A model generated the notes under the pieces. It had not been told where the DNA came from, ran no database searches, and saw only the letters and a list, made by a program, of their open reading frames with translations. This document shows positions 1 to 10,878 of a stretch of DNA of 64,000 nt, piece by piece. A program made the translations under genes and the position numbers. The DNA comes from Mactra quadrangularis (Eukaryota > Mollusca > Bivalvia > Venerida > Mactridae), in contig CM046303.1 in NCBI GenBank assembly GCA_025267735.1, positions 41,801,380 to 41,865,379 of the forward strand, read 5' to 3'. Numbering within the stretch: the first letter of the stretch is position 1; each line of letters begins with the position of its first letter.

Positions 1-250
1 CTCAATGAACACGTAACAACAACCTTCTTGAAAGTGTTAATTTACATTGAAGACTGAAAAAGACCGAGTAAAATGTAAAAAGAGCTGACATGGCGGAGAG
101 TGAGGGCCGACCTATGGAATGAAATCGAGGCTCAACATGCCAGTGAATATTAGTACCTGTGTAATATTCATGCATTATATGTTATGAAATAATGATAGGC
201 CTACATGGAGATACATGGACAAATACAGTATGAAACATAGAAATGACAGT
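1..250. other. No gene recognised
   Basis: This is flanking DNA outside the hAT element that begins at 259. I see no coding exon or repeat structure in it. Confidence 0.5.
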
Positions 251-258
251 ATACAAAG

Positions 259-3166
259 CAGGGCTTGCACGATATACCGGTATATTGCAATACGCAGCTG
301 TGGCAATACGTACCACGGTACGAATTTAACATACCGGTATTTGGCGATATATATATCATAGGAAAATTCTTCCCTTCGCGAAATGAAAGTAGCAAAACGC
401 CGGTTTGCCATTATTCATTTAGCCTAAGCTTAAGTGAAACGAATTTAACTGAGTGGGCGCGTTCGATTGGTTGTACGGAACTTGTGCAAAACATGATCTT
501 GAATCGAATACTCCGAGACAGGAAGTTGTGAAAAAAGATTGGCGCCCAGGAGCTTGTTTAGATGTTTTGCAGTTATGGGGGTGATTGTTTCTTTCAACCT
601 TATCATCTTTTTATATGCAAAACAAACATATACAAGAAAAGATTAATGCAAAGCATTAAATACCGCCGGATAGTGATAACATTATGCGCACATACACAAA
701 CGAGCAAACAAAGATATATGCGGCAAAAAGAGTACACAATTCTGAATTCTGAGGTATAATACGGAACATGTAAAGTGTTCCATGATTAAAGGGGTCCGAT
801 TATAAATCTATATAGTTACTACATTATGATATAGTTACTACTTTTTAAAACCTTTTATAGAAAAACTAATCGCTTTTTGGCCACCAATTACAGCAATATA
901 TCTATGTTTACTGAAATATAAGCACCTATTATATTATTGAATTATAATAAATCATGGTCTGATAATTCTTATTTGTGTATCGTCAGTTTTAAATAGTCTC
1001 ACTATTATAATAGACCGTTCCTCAAAGTTGTTCTATAGATAGACTTACGGACCGTTCGTGTTTAAAGACACAACTTATCATAATTTTTGACACATGTATT
1101 GCATGCTTTTTCGTGGCTAGATATAACGGTAGAATTTTAGTGAATCACGTAGAATGTATATAATAATTGAGGCCCTGCAATGAGTGCATGAACCTAGTTC
1201 AAATGTAGCGTTTATATAAATGGATCTTTGTATCGAACGGCAAATAACTTACATGTCCCTAATTCACTACCTTTTTTGCTGTTTTAGTTTAAGGTATAAC
1301 CTAGATACAACTAAAATTATCAAAAGAGGATTTAGTACCCTTAGGCACTTGGTGACAATACTTCTGTGAATTTTTTGTTGAAAAAATCCATTGACAAATT
1401 TAGGTGGAATTGTGAATAGAAAAATATATCCCTATGTATTATGTAATCTTTGACCAGCTACGAAGGAAACAATTAACTTACTCAATTTTGTCAGAGATAT
1501 TCATGGATACAGTACTAGTAACGTTATCAATAACTATGCATGGGCCTCAATTTATTTCACTTGCTAGCAAACACGAAAAAGTCATGAAACATGTAATACT
1601 TGAAATTTTCACCTCTATTATGATGTAACCACTATACTACAATTTTCTTTTGATGTCCAAGATTTATAAGTTGTGTCTTTCAATGTACTCGCATGTCTGC
1701 GTGTTTCAGTCTAAACCAACAGTCTGTTCAATTATCCCGAACGTTCCAAAACAATCCGTAACGGAACTGTCGGAACAACTCAGCACAAAGACAACTCAAC
1801 CCGAGCCAACTCAATCCCCTACTAACGGGTTGAGTTGTCCAAACTTTGAGTTGAGTTATGCAAGGGATTAAAAGATTATCGATTATAATCGATAATCGAT
1901 AGTTTCATTTGAAGTGGGAGACAATCGATTATGAAGTTTAATAATCGATTATAATCGGCAACATTGAATTTGCCATTATTGGACAATGTATATTTTTCTA
2001 TACTGTAGGGTACTGAAAATGTCCAATAATTATTTTTTTAATTAAACATAAACAACAACTAAACCACTAATTAAAGGTTTATTGAGCATGATTCATTCGA
2101 TATTCTATTATATGAAACAAAATCTCTCAAACCATTGCAACCTTTTTCATATATTTTCGAAAATTCTGAATGAAAACCCTGAGTCAATGTTTCGATTATA
2201 TGATTGATGATTGATGGAAAAGGGTTGTCCGATTATTCCGATAAATGATTATGAATTTTTCTGATTTTGAAACCCTAAGTTATGCACGGATTGAGTTGTC
2301 TTCGGGTTGAGTTGTCCTGTATCCATTACGTTCGATAACAGTCGTTACTGAACACGCTGCAGGGTTTAGAAGGGAAAATAAGTAGTAATTTCTTGGAGAA
2401 ACTCCTTATAAACATGATATATAAATGCTTTACAGAATAAATAAAATGTATACAAAAACACGCCAGATTTAACAATTCAGTAATCTAATACTTCTTGTCC
2501 TGCCGTTTTTTCAAACATATTTTGACTTAATGTTGGTCTCAATGAGAAAGTGAGTTAGACATTTATTATTATACAGTAACATCCGAAAAAAACTCAGCAT
2601 GCAGAGACAGTATTAAAACTTACTACAGACAGAACAAATTAATAATTAACTTTTTCATCATGAATTAAGCGCTTCGTATACGATAAACACGAGTCTGTAA
2701 CAAATCTGTTCACGGAGACGTGCGTGAAATACGTACGGTATGTGTTTTTAGCCTAAACCTCAATTTAGGGGAGCGGATATTTTACAATGTCTTAAAATAT
2801 AAATTAAGGATAAAATGTTCTTTAAAATGCCCCCCATAAAGCACAAAATTTCATTGCAATACTATAAAACTAAAAATGAATACAATTTAGCACTGTCAAC
2901 ATTAGTAAATAAAAAAGGAGGACGCCAGTAAAAGAAATCATGAACTGCTCCTACCATGGTCATCAGATTCTGACGACTCCAATATACCACCGGCCTTCAG
3001 GCCGGCGGTAAATCACAGTCCTAAATGACATTAAAGGGGCGATATTCTATCAGTAGCTGCATGTAAGAGTTGCATATTTCTGTTAAATACAGTGGATGCA
3101 CAACGAATCCCACAATATATCATGGAACGTATCGCAATACGGTGCTGGCGTATCGTGACAGCCCTA
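259..3166. mobile_element. hAT-type DNA transposon, 2.9 kb, non-autonomous or decayed
   Basis: The left end reads CAGGGCTTGCACGATA and the reverse complement of the right end reads TAGGGCTGTCACGATA. The inverted similarity continues inward through an ATTGC(A/G)ATACG block on each side. The 8 bases just outside are identical on both sides, ATACAAAG at 251-258 and 3167-3174. An 8-bp target duplication with (C/T)AGGG termini is the hAT signature. No open frame inside is long enough for a transposase (longest about 90 codons), so the copy must be mobilised in trans or is dead. The inside is AT-rich and holds TAATCGATTA palindromes (about 1873-1960) and repeated GGGTTGAGTTGTC motifs. Confidence 0.75.
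1790..2317. repeat. GGGTTGAGTTGTC motif cluster
   Basis: GACAACTCAACCC at 1790-1802 is followed by its inverse GGGTTGAGTTGTC at 1827-1839, which could form a hairpin. The motif recurs in direct orientation at 2288-2300 (one base changed) and 2304-2317. Two more copies lie outside the hAT element at 3461-3489. The function is unknown. Confidence 0.6.
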
Positions 3167-3174
3167 ATACAAAG

Positions 3175-3569
3175 AAGACAGTTACATACATAGAATATAA
3201 AAACATGTATAACAGGAGCTCGACATTCTGTTTCGTAGTTCGAAAAATTCACTCCGTCTTATAATAAATCAAAGCACTGGAGTGCTGGAGGAACGATGTC
3301 CTGAGCTTATGTTTTGATTAAAGAATATATAATTATGTCAAAATATAAATATTATCTATAAAATAATGCATTAAGTATCAATTAACAGAATTGAAAACAT
3401 GCATTGTCAAAAACATTGTAGGCCCTTTTTACTCCAACAAGTAATCATTGCAGTTGTCACGGGTTGAGTTGTCTACGGGTTGAGTTGCCCCGTCTCCATT
3501 GCAAAATGTGTATGTCCTGAGAGTAACCTCCCTTTTCCTGAAGAGTTTCAAGAACGACAACACAAGCCA
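3175..3569. other. No gene recognised
   Basis: This is AT-rich DNA between the hAT element and the inverted arm at 3570. It holds two adjacent copies of the GGGTTGAGTTG motif at 3461-3489 and no coding exon that I can support. Confidence 0.5.
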
Positions 3570-3698
3570 GCGTTGTATTACATTTAAATGAGATGTTAAT
3601 GAGTTTCACGCTTGAGCTACGCCTCTTTGTCTATGTTGAAAATTGTTGAAGCGTGAAAAGAGTAATCTTATACTTTCTTGTTACCATTGGAACGATGT
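3570..3698 (+). repeat. Left arm of an inverted repeat flanking the lectin exons
   Basis: This segment matches the reverse complement of about 5763-5880. The shared core includes CTACGCCTCTTT, then a GTTGA block, CGTGAA and TTGTTAC, ending in GGAACG(A/G)TG. I estimate roughly 75% identity by eye over about 95 bases. The two arms enclose about 2.1 kb containing the FTP lectin exons. Confidence 0.6.
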
Positions 3699-3714
3699 TA
3701 AATAACATCGTTCC
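3689..3714. repeat. Perfect 12-bp palindrome with a 2-base loop
   Basis: GGAACGATGTTA, the loop AA, then TAACATCGTTCC: a fully paired hairpin at the inner edge of the left inverted arm. A degenerate counterpart (cgttc...ggaacg) lies next to the right arm near 5750-5775, which suggests it belongs to the same element. Confidence 0.75.
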
Positions 3715-3921
3715 AAAAACTGGTAATTATTATTAGAAAAGGGGGAATTTTTCAAGCTACGATACAGAATGTCAAGCTCCTGTGCATGTATACATGGTAA
3801 TAACAAGACAACTAAACTAGAGAATTTAGTGCAAAAAAGGTCGTAACTCAATATAAGAAAAGAGCGAGTTGCGTCTATTTTGCGTTAAACCCACGACATT
3901 TTGTATAACCTATTTTTGTAG

Positions 3922-5624
3922 ATGTAGCCTTAAATAAGCCTACAGAAATGTCTTCGATTTTTAACTACCATTACTCGGAGTTCGGAGTGGATGGCGATAC
4001 TAATCAAGATTTGATGATAGCAAATACTTGTTTTCATACTGATTTTGAACATCATCCATGGTGGCTTGTAGATTTACAAGATTTATTCTACATTTCACAC
4101 ATCGTTCTCTTTAATAGATTAGATCGCGCAATTGGTAAGAAACTCTATCTTATATACATTAGTTTATAGATTTTTCTGCTACCAAGTTACTAACTGTAAG
4201 AGCAGTACTTCAGTGGTGGGAAGCGCGCTAAGGGGATCGAGTCGTTCCGGGTTCGAGTTCCACTAGGGGCACTGCTAATTTCCTTGAGCAAGAAATTACC
4301 TTCCGATTAATTCACTCTACCCAGGTGTAAATGGGTACCTTTGAGGGTGGTATAATTCCATCGCGCTAGTTTGTCGGCTGCACTAATAAGCTGAGTAAAA
4401 GACTCTACAGGGAAATTGATAGATATATACCAGTAGCCCTATGACCAGGGGTATTAGCTGTAAAGTCGGTGGACGCGTGTAAGCATGAAAATTAGACTAT
4501 AAAAGCGTAACATAATTATTACCAACTCAACAAATAAATTGGACTAGCCGGAATATTATTGCATATTTCATAAATAAATTCAGTTTTTCTTCTTTAGTAT
4601 GCTATGGTTCCATCAATAAAATTATTATTTTCTGTTATGAAACTGTTTTATCATCCATAACACAACACTGAGGGCTCTATTCTGATTCTTAGGTTGTCCT
4701 CCGAGACCATGACAAGTCTGCTGTACAGGATGGTTTAATTCTTTACTTAATCATTTTCTCATATTTCGTTTGCATTGAACCAAGACACGGCATTAAAGGT
4801 CGTTTATTACACCTGACTACCTATATTTTGGTTCGGAGTTACTGCAAGTAAACATTTGGTCTGAACAGGGCTCGAATTTAGACTCGCATACTCGCAAAAT
4901 GCGAGTTGATTTTGGAAATTGCGAGTAACTTTTATTTTAACTCGCTAAGTTTCGCGAGTTGAAATCGCCGCAAAAGTATTACTGTATAAACTTATGAGGC
5001 TCAAATCAGCATTGGAACCAGAAAGATCGATAGTATGATATTTTTGCTTTACTTACCTGCGAGTTTTAAAAAAATCAACTCGCAAAAATTTGCAAGTCCC
5101 ATTTTTTGTTAAATTCGACCCATGGGTCTGAACAAGTAAAACATACAGTTGGTTGCGCAACCGAGCAACAGTGTTTAAAAATTAATGTAAGGCACTGTCA
5201 GTGAACAGCGATACATGTATACAAATCATATCATAATTAAGTTTTGTAACAGAGTGAGTTTTTGTAAGGACGTCACGTGGATGTTGATATATCTCTATAT
5301 TCGGTATTTATGACATTAACTTTAGTAATAACAGCAAAAAATAGCACAAAACGTGTAAGTAACGGCCAAGCAAAAAGCGGTTTGAAAAACCTTCTTTTTT
5401 CAGATGTAAGAGCTCATGACATCGAAGTGCATTTTGGGTATGAAAAGTCATCATTATTTTTGGTTGATTTCATCCCAGGAATATTACCAAGTGTATACAC
5501 CAAGAACTTTGCATTAGCTATACTTACTAAATTTGCTAAAATATTAATAGTTTCAAAGGATGGCCAGTTAGAAATCTTACATTTATGTGAAGTAGAATTG
5601 TTTGGCAATTTAGCTAGACAATAG
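3922..5624 (+). CDS. F5/8-type (fucolectin/FTP) lectin domain, two exons, 5' end missing
   Basis: Two exons join in frame: 3922-4134 (acceptor tttttgtag, donor gtaagaa) and 5404-5624 (acceptor ttttttcag, stop TAG 5622-5624). The split codon is G|AT. The joined 143 residues begin VALNKPTEMSS, the usual opening of fucolectin/tachylectin-4/pentraxin-1 (FTP) domains. They continue with GVDGDTN (21-27), HPWWLVDL (44-51) and NRLD (64-67), and end with LHLCEVELFG (129-138), the typical domain close. Such domains bind fucosylated glycans and are usually secreted in innate immunity. The RxD of the fucose motif is present, but the downstream basic residue is out of register, so binding may be altered. 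No signal-peptide exon was found upstream, so the gene is partial or a captured fragment. The intron carries a SINE and a hAT MITE, and inverted arms flank the whole. Confidence 0.7.
4205..4475 (+). mobile_element. tRNA-derived SINE, family 1, in the lectin intron
   Basis: A B-box-like GGGTTCGAGTTCC sits near 4249-4261. It is followed by CTTGAGCAAG and ACCCAGGTGTAAATGGGTAC, a central domain common in marine invertebrate SINEs, and by a 3' part reading cctatgaccaggggtatt then agctgtaaagtcgg. The 3' part recurs at 29690-29740 and, inverted, near 13155-13200. The A box is poor. Confidence 0.65.
4866..5124. mobile_element. Short hAT MITE (259 bp)
   Basis: The ends read CAGGGCTCGAATTTA and, reverse complemented, CATGGGTCGAATTTA, and the inverted similarity continues through GCGAGTTGATTTT. 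Both sides carry the 8-bp duplication GGTCTGAA (4858-4865 and 5125-5132). It is non-coding and lies in the lectin intron. Confidence 0.75.
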
Positions 5625-5762
5625 TGATCGACATGTTTGTTATATGATTTATTCTTGATTAGTGACATTGTGATGTAGACATGTGAGTTGGACATCTAAA
5701 TGAGGCAGTGCAATAAAGTAAACAAAGATTAAAAAATAATTTCACTGAAACGATGAATCTTG

Positions 5763-5880
5763 CACCGTTCCAGTCGTAACAAAAATTTTAAAATTATTCT
5801 ATTCACGCCGTAATAGGTATCAACAAAGATAAAGAGGCGTAGTTCAAGTGTAATATCTAATTTTACTACAACTTGCTGTC
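5763..5880 (-). repeat. Right arm of the inverted repeat flanking the lectin exons
   Basis: The reverse complement matches 3570-3698 (see that entry). It starts about 140 bases after the lectin stop codon. Confidence 0.6.
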
Positions 5881-6189
5881 ACTTGTTATCGCCCTTTGTT
5901 TCGTTAACAGACGTATATTGTCTAGCAATGCAACAATCACTAGGTGGCGATGTCGACCGACAACAAATCCACCTTCTTTCCATTAATATACATTGTACTC
6001 CGCCTCTAGTACTGGTGTCGATTAGAATATATGAGAAAAGTCTTTGAAGATGATACATTGAGTAGTTGTTTAGATAAAATTACAATAAAAGGATTTACAA
6101 TAGGGTTGCGTAAAAGAATATCATTCGTGTCATCCTATTGAATGAACGAAAAGTTTCGTTACGATCCATGTGTATGACTAAAGAACAAA
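5881..6189. other. No gene recognised
   Basis: Unique-looking AT-rich DNA between the inverted arm and the minisatellite. Confidence 0.5.
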
Positions 6190-6715
6190 ATTGTAAATTC
6201 AATGACATTGATTCTTAACCTCTTTGTAAATTCAATGACATTGATTTTTAACCTCTTCGTATATTTCCTGACATTGATATCAAACTTTTTTGTATATTTC
6301 CTGACATTGATATTAACCTTTTTGTATATTTCCTGACATTGATATTAACCTTTTTGTATATTTCCTGACATTGATATTAACCTTTTTTATATTTCCTGAC
6401 ATTGATGTTAACCTTTTTGTATATTTCCTGACATTGATATTTACCTTTTTGCATATTGCCTGACATTGATTTTTAACCTTTTCGTATATTCAATGACATT
6501 GATTTTTTCAAATTTTTTTGTATATTTCCTGACATCGATATTAACCTTTTTGTATATTTCCTGACATTGATAATAACCTTTTTGTTTATTCTATGTAATT
6601 TATGTTAACCATTTTGTATAGATTCAATGACATTGATTTTTAACATTTTTTGTATATTACATGACATTAATAACCTTTTTGTGTATTTCATGGCATTGCT
6701 TTTTACCACTTGCAC
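6190..6715. repeat. 31-32 bp minisatellite, about 16 units
   Basis: The unit consists of TGACATTGATATTAACC followed by TTTTTGTATATTTCC. Central units are nearly identical. Units at both edges carry an AATTCAA variant in place of TTTCC and are more diverged, as expected of an array that homogenises from the middle. Confidence 0.9.
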
Positions 6716-7900
6716 CAGAGTCCATATTTTATGATCATAAAATAATGCGTACGTCGCTATATATAGTTCTCTGTGCATACATACATGTACACTACCTTAT
6801 TTTTAAGTTAAGCGCTTTAACTTATTACGACCATCTCGACAGTCGTTTCGGGTTTAGCCAACCAAAGTCTAAGACAAAGGAGTTCTTCTGACCTCTATCT
6901 TACCACAACCACGCAATTTTCTTTCATAGTATGTACAAATTGTCTCTATTCTACGAAATTACAGACAAAAGTATGGAACATAAAATCATTAAAAAAAGCT
7001 GTTCCAAAGTTTTCCTTTTATATTGGGCACGTTTTACAAGGCGAGTGCTAATATGCTACTCAAAATTGCTTTCAAAAAGCGCTAGCTAGCGATAGCCTTG
7101 TGGAACATGCCCCTTGATATGAATACGCGCAAATCTATCGAACTATTTTTCTATGACGTCACTCAACCCACGGAGATGAACGAAGTTGCCGGAAAAAGTC
7201 GAACTCTATTAACATTGAAATTATCGAGGGTAATTAGACGAGATGACCGGCATGCATTCGATCGCGATTAACTTGAATATCATCATTGAAGTGTTACAAT
7301 GATTTTAAAGGGTTTGGTCATGTCTGGATGGCTTTATACACTTAACAAAACTTATAAGTATACATGTATATTTGGGCTCGTATCTACGTAAGTGCATGTC
7401 CGATTTTAGTGCACACTATATTCATTTTTACGCTAATGTTCAATATACCTGATCCAAAATAGCTTTTAAAAGAGCTTAATTATGTAATTCGGAGTAAGTT
7501 TTTTCTATAATAAGACTTCATCTTAAACATACTGTGATAAAAACTATTGTTTCATGTATTGACAACAAAATTCTACTTTCGGTTTCGATCTGCTTTCACT
7601 TTGAGATGCAATTAATAACTTCAACATATTTTAGCAATATTTGTATTTATTTAAAACTATTTTTTCATTAGGGGTGTTAAATGAATAAATAAATGTCTAT
7701 TTTCTTTGCAGTCCAAAATCAGCGTTACTTTTGATAATAGGGCTTCAATTTTGTTTACATTTGGTACATGTACTTGTATTTTGATCTTTCATTTCTTTTC
7801 ATGATTTTGTAAATATTGTGGTTCGTTTAAAATAAATCATTTCATTTAGTTTATGCTTTTCTTATACCTTGTTTGTAGTAAATTTTATCTGGTCGTCCGA
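6716..7900. other. No gene recognised
   Basis: AT-rich DNA. Short open frames show no protein family features, and there is no tandem structure. Confidence 0.5.
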
Positions 7901-7904
7901 CAAG

Positions 7905-7975
7905 CTCAGGCGGTAGCGCACAAGTCTATTTATCGAGGGGTCGTTGGTCCGATTCCCGGGCGGGTAATACTTTTG
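7905..7975 (+). mobile_element. tRNA-like SINE head, family 3
   Basis: The A-box-like segment AGCTCAGGCGGTAGCGCA is followed by CGAGGGGTCGTTGGTCCGA and TTCCCGGGCGGG. This matches the reverse complement of the heads at about 11815-11890 and 39450-39535. It lacks a tRNA 3' acceptor pairing, so it is a SINE fragment rather than a tRNA gene. Confidence 0.6.
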
Positions 7976-8552
7976 GAAAGCTTTGTCATTTAACAGTCTC
8001 TATGAACAGTCATTTTTCCTCCTAACACTGATTCTAAATGATTTAGGGCCGTTGTCAGACAAAACTAATGTACCTAGTAACTGGTTAACAACCAAAACCA
8101 GGGAGGCAGTCTTTCTATGTACGGTAAGTAGGTTGACTGACCGTCATAATATGAACTATACAATGTGCTGCAATAAACCCAAACAAAAATAACTTTGGTG
8201 TAGAGTTTTGTACCGGTATACAATTTGGAAAGCAAACAAGGTTTACAAATGTAGCAGTATATAAGCGCTTTTGCAATTTATACGTGTGCAGTACATTAGC
8301 ATTCATAGTAAAATTTCAAAAGCACTATTATATTATTATAGCATAATTCTAATGATGTGTGAGATCCAAGACATGTAACATACACCACTTGTGACACAGT
8401 TTGTTCGGAAAATTTACTCAAGCAGATCATACTTGTGAGTGTTCCTTAATGCGATAGAGTCCTGCATTGATCTGTGGTAGCACATCTTACATAGACGTAC
8501 TCGGGTTCAACCCTCTTGTGAATCATTCGAAACGATTCTTAAGCTGTGCTAA
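7976..8552. other. No gene recognised; 3' flank of the glycosyltransferase
   Basis: This lies downstream of the minus-strand glycosyltransferase stop and probably holds its 3' UTR. A weak tRNA-like B box (gggttcaaccc) occurs at 8503-8513. Confidence 0.45.
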
Positions 8553-9757
8553 TCATATGATTTTATGAGCATGTAAAACATCCTTCCATGCCTGGTCCCA
8601 AAATTGTCGATTATTGGAATATTTAGCGAGTAAAAATATAACAGATTTAACTTTTTCGCCAATAGTGTCATCGTCCATTAAACTATAAGCATGACCACGC
8701 TCCATATCATGATGTTTGATTCCAGCTTTCAAAGCCACAAGTCCTGTCAAATACACATCGTCTATCCAATAGAACTGTACATTCCGTGAAGCTTTGTACA
8801 ACTTCTTAGTTACATCTCGAGTCATCAGGAAAGCAAACCCTTCACAGTAATTTGGATACTTTTCAAATGGATACTCTTCCTTGGGCACGTACCATTTACT
8901 GTCAGTATATTTGACTGGTCCCTGATTTTTATACGATGAGCAATACAGTAAGTTATCTATATTTCCATCGGGAGACTTATGAAGTAAAAAGTCAACTAAA
9001 TGATAAACATCGACCATTGTGTCGTCATCTACTTTGAGAACAAATTTGGCTTGGTCACAGTAATTTTCAACCCAATGCAGTCCCATAATACATTTTACAG
9101 TAAGGTTCTTGTATGAATCTAAAAATTTTCCTTGTGCAATGTCTAAATAAGTTTTACTCTCAATTTCAATTTTCTCTTGAATGCTTTTATCATCTGTTTC
9201 AGCGAGCAGAAACATTGTTACAATAGGAGCTCCCGAATGAAAATTAACTGCTCCCCATGTATCACGTATTGCTTTTCGTTCTTTTTCCTTCTTTGGGTCA
9301 CTATGAATAAGAATCACCACAAATACGTCACCATTACATGCGTACTCGTTGTTCACAACATACTGATAATTGTGTTTGTTAACTAACTCGTGGTCAGTCT
9401 TATTTTTTATTTTAAAATAATTATGGAAGTCATTTTCTGGATAAACTTTCTCGTCCTTAACAGTGACTGGTTCGGTTAGATGTGTTTCCTTACGAACAGT
9501 GTCTTTAGCGATATTTTTAACGTCTGCCTCCGTACCATAGTAGTAGTCGGATGACCCAGTATTGAATTTACGTTGAAATGAAGCGAAGTGGGATGATATT
9601 CGGCGTACCTCTTCTTTAGTGTGTTCACGGTGCTTTTCGTCATTCTTCGTTTCGTGCCATGATGAGAAGACAGTTTGGTTCAGGAGTATCATACATGCAG
9701 CAGCAAACAATAGTATAAAGATCTTCAGTCGGTGGGACACTTTACACGGTCGTATCA
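8553..9757 (-). CDS. Beta-1,3-galactosyl/N-acetylglucosaminyltransferase-like (GT31), main exon
   Basis: A type II Golgi enzyme that would transfer a UDP-sugar to glycan acceptors. The exon encodes 400 residues after an acceptor tttatttcag, whose first exonic base is 9757. A basic stretch (2-11) precedes a hydrophobic membrane anchor (about 11-26), then a lysine-rich stem. The catalytic part has RKAIRDTWG (160-168), DSYKNLTVKC (213-222), the metal-binding DDD (243-245, within FVLKVDDDTMVD), PNYCEGFAFLMT (301-312) and DDVYLTG (332-338), the counterpart of the family's EDVY(V/L)G. Potential N-glycosylation sites are NKT 118 and NLT 217. The exon enters at codon phase 1, so one base comes from an upstream exon that I did not find. 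If that base is A, the first codon is ATG directly before IRPCK. Exact donor and acceptor specificity cannot be read from sequence. Confidence 0.85.
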
Positions 9758-9845
9758 CTGAAATAAAAACATATTTTGTGAAGAACATTGTGATTGTATC
9801 ATATGTATTGAAATTGGCGATCATGAGTCTTCTTTGTTTAGTTGG

Positions 9846-9952
9846 ACCACAGGGAATTGTCAAGTTACCTCCCTTTGATTTTTCCAACATACCTTTAATA
9901 TAAAGGTATGTTTGAAAAATCAAAGGGAGGTAACTTGACAATTCCCTGTGGT
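9846..9952. repeat. 107-bp hairpin: 52-bp arms, one mismatch, 3-base loop
   Basis: Arms 9846-9897 and 9901-9952 pair base for base except 9885/9913, around the loop ata. The arms contain AGGGAGGTAACTTGACA, resembling the AGGGAAGTAACTC motif seen twice at 16264-16317. The hairpin lies just upstream of the glycosyltransferase exon and is open in its frame, which lengthens the apparent ORF to 469 codons. It is probably a palindromic mobile element. Confidence 0.9.
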
Positions 9953-9962
9953 TGGACGCCAT

Positions 9963-10637
9963 CTTTTATAATGTGGAGTATTAGACCTGAAAATAAATGT
10001 TGGAAAAAATCGGTTTTTCCATTAATAATAATAAGTGACATTCAATACACTTAAAATAATATGACTAAGCAAAGCGTCAAAGCGAGCTCGACGAATCTCA
10101 ACTTATATACATGGAACTAGCCAGCTTTTTCAACATGTGATCTATAAAAGCGGAAAGCCGAAAACAAATGGAGATTAAAAGGAACAAACTGAACCTTCCA
10201 GAGGAAATCAGTCTATTTTCAAGGCCAATTTTCGAAACACTAATTCATAACTATGAATGTAACCGTTCTATGTGTTATACTGTACATCAAATAAAGCGTC
10301 ACATCACAAAGTAATGGACCATAGGCCTACACATGCATCATCGCAAAAAAATCATGTTCTCTAAGATGCAAATACATAAGTAAAACATTTGATTCGACTA
10401 TACGACATTCCAGTATAGAACTTTTAGAATGATATTTTTGTAAGTGAAATATGGGATTAAGTCAAGGAATATGTGTGACTAAAGTTGCTGGCAAATCTTG
10501 CTCTCGGTTGATAAATAACCTGCTAAGTAGATATCAACGTCAACTTGTAACCTATTTTTTAGTTCTTATCTTACAAACACAGTTCTTCTTTCAAAATCGT
10601 GGAATGATAGCACAGTAAAGTTCAAATATCAGGATTA
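9963..10637. other. No gene recognised
   Basis: This is upstream of the glycosyltransferase, and a missing first exon could lie here or further right. I could not identify one. Confidence 0.45.
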
Positions 10638-10878
10638 TTAAAGGTCCGAGTTCACAGATTTAGTGAAATTTTTCTATATTTTAAAAACACCCTTCAGTGT
10701 CTGTAATTGTGTCAAAAATTAATTCTTTATAGTGTCGTTGTATGACACTTTGCACTCAAATTGTCATTATCAGAACACTACTTTCCTGCTTCCAAAAATG
10801 TTTCCATAAATTTTGATAGTTTTAGAAAAAAGTCGATATTTAAGTTGAAATCTGAAATCTGTGAATGAGTACCTTTAA
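10638..10878. mobile_element. TTAA-flanked MITE (241 bp), piggyBac-like
   Basis: The ends read TTAAAGGTCCGAGTTCACAG and, reverse complemented, TTAAAGGTACTCATTCACAG, each at a TTAA tetranucleotide (10638-10641 and 10875-10878). It is non-coding. The TTAA target suggests mobilisation by a piggyBac-type transposase, which is an inference. Confidence 0.65.

Noticed and set aside
5277..5403. Upstream part of the open frame joined to lectin exon 2
   Set aside because: It precedes a clear acceptor (ttttttcag), and the domain continues from the exon ending at 4134, so it is intron.
8435..8515. tRNA-like sequence with gggttcaaccc
   Set aside because: Only the B box is convincing; no A box or stems could be set out, so no tRNA or SINE is called.
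9758..9962. N-terminal 69 codons of the 469-codon glycosyltransferase frame
   Set aside because: They lie upstream of a strong splice acceptor and are mostly translation of a palindromic repeat, so the exon is taken to start at 9757.
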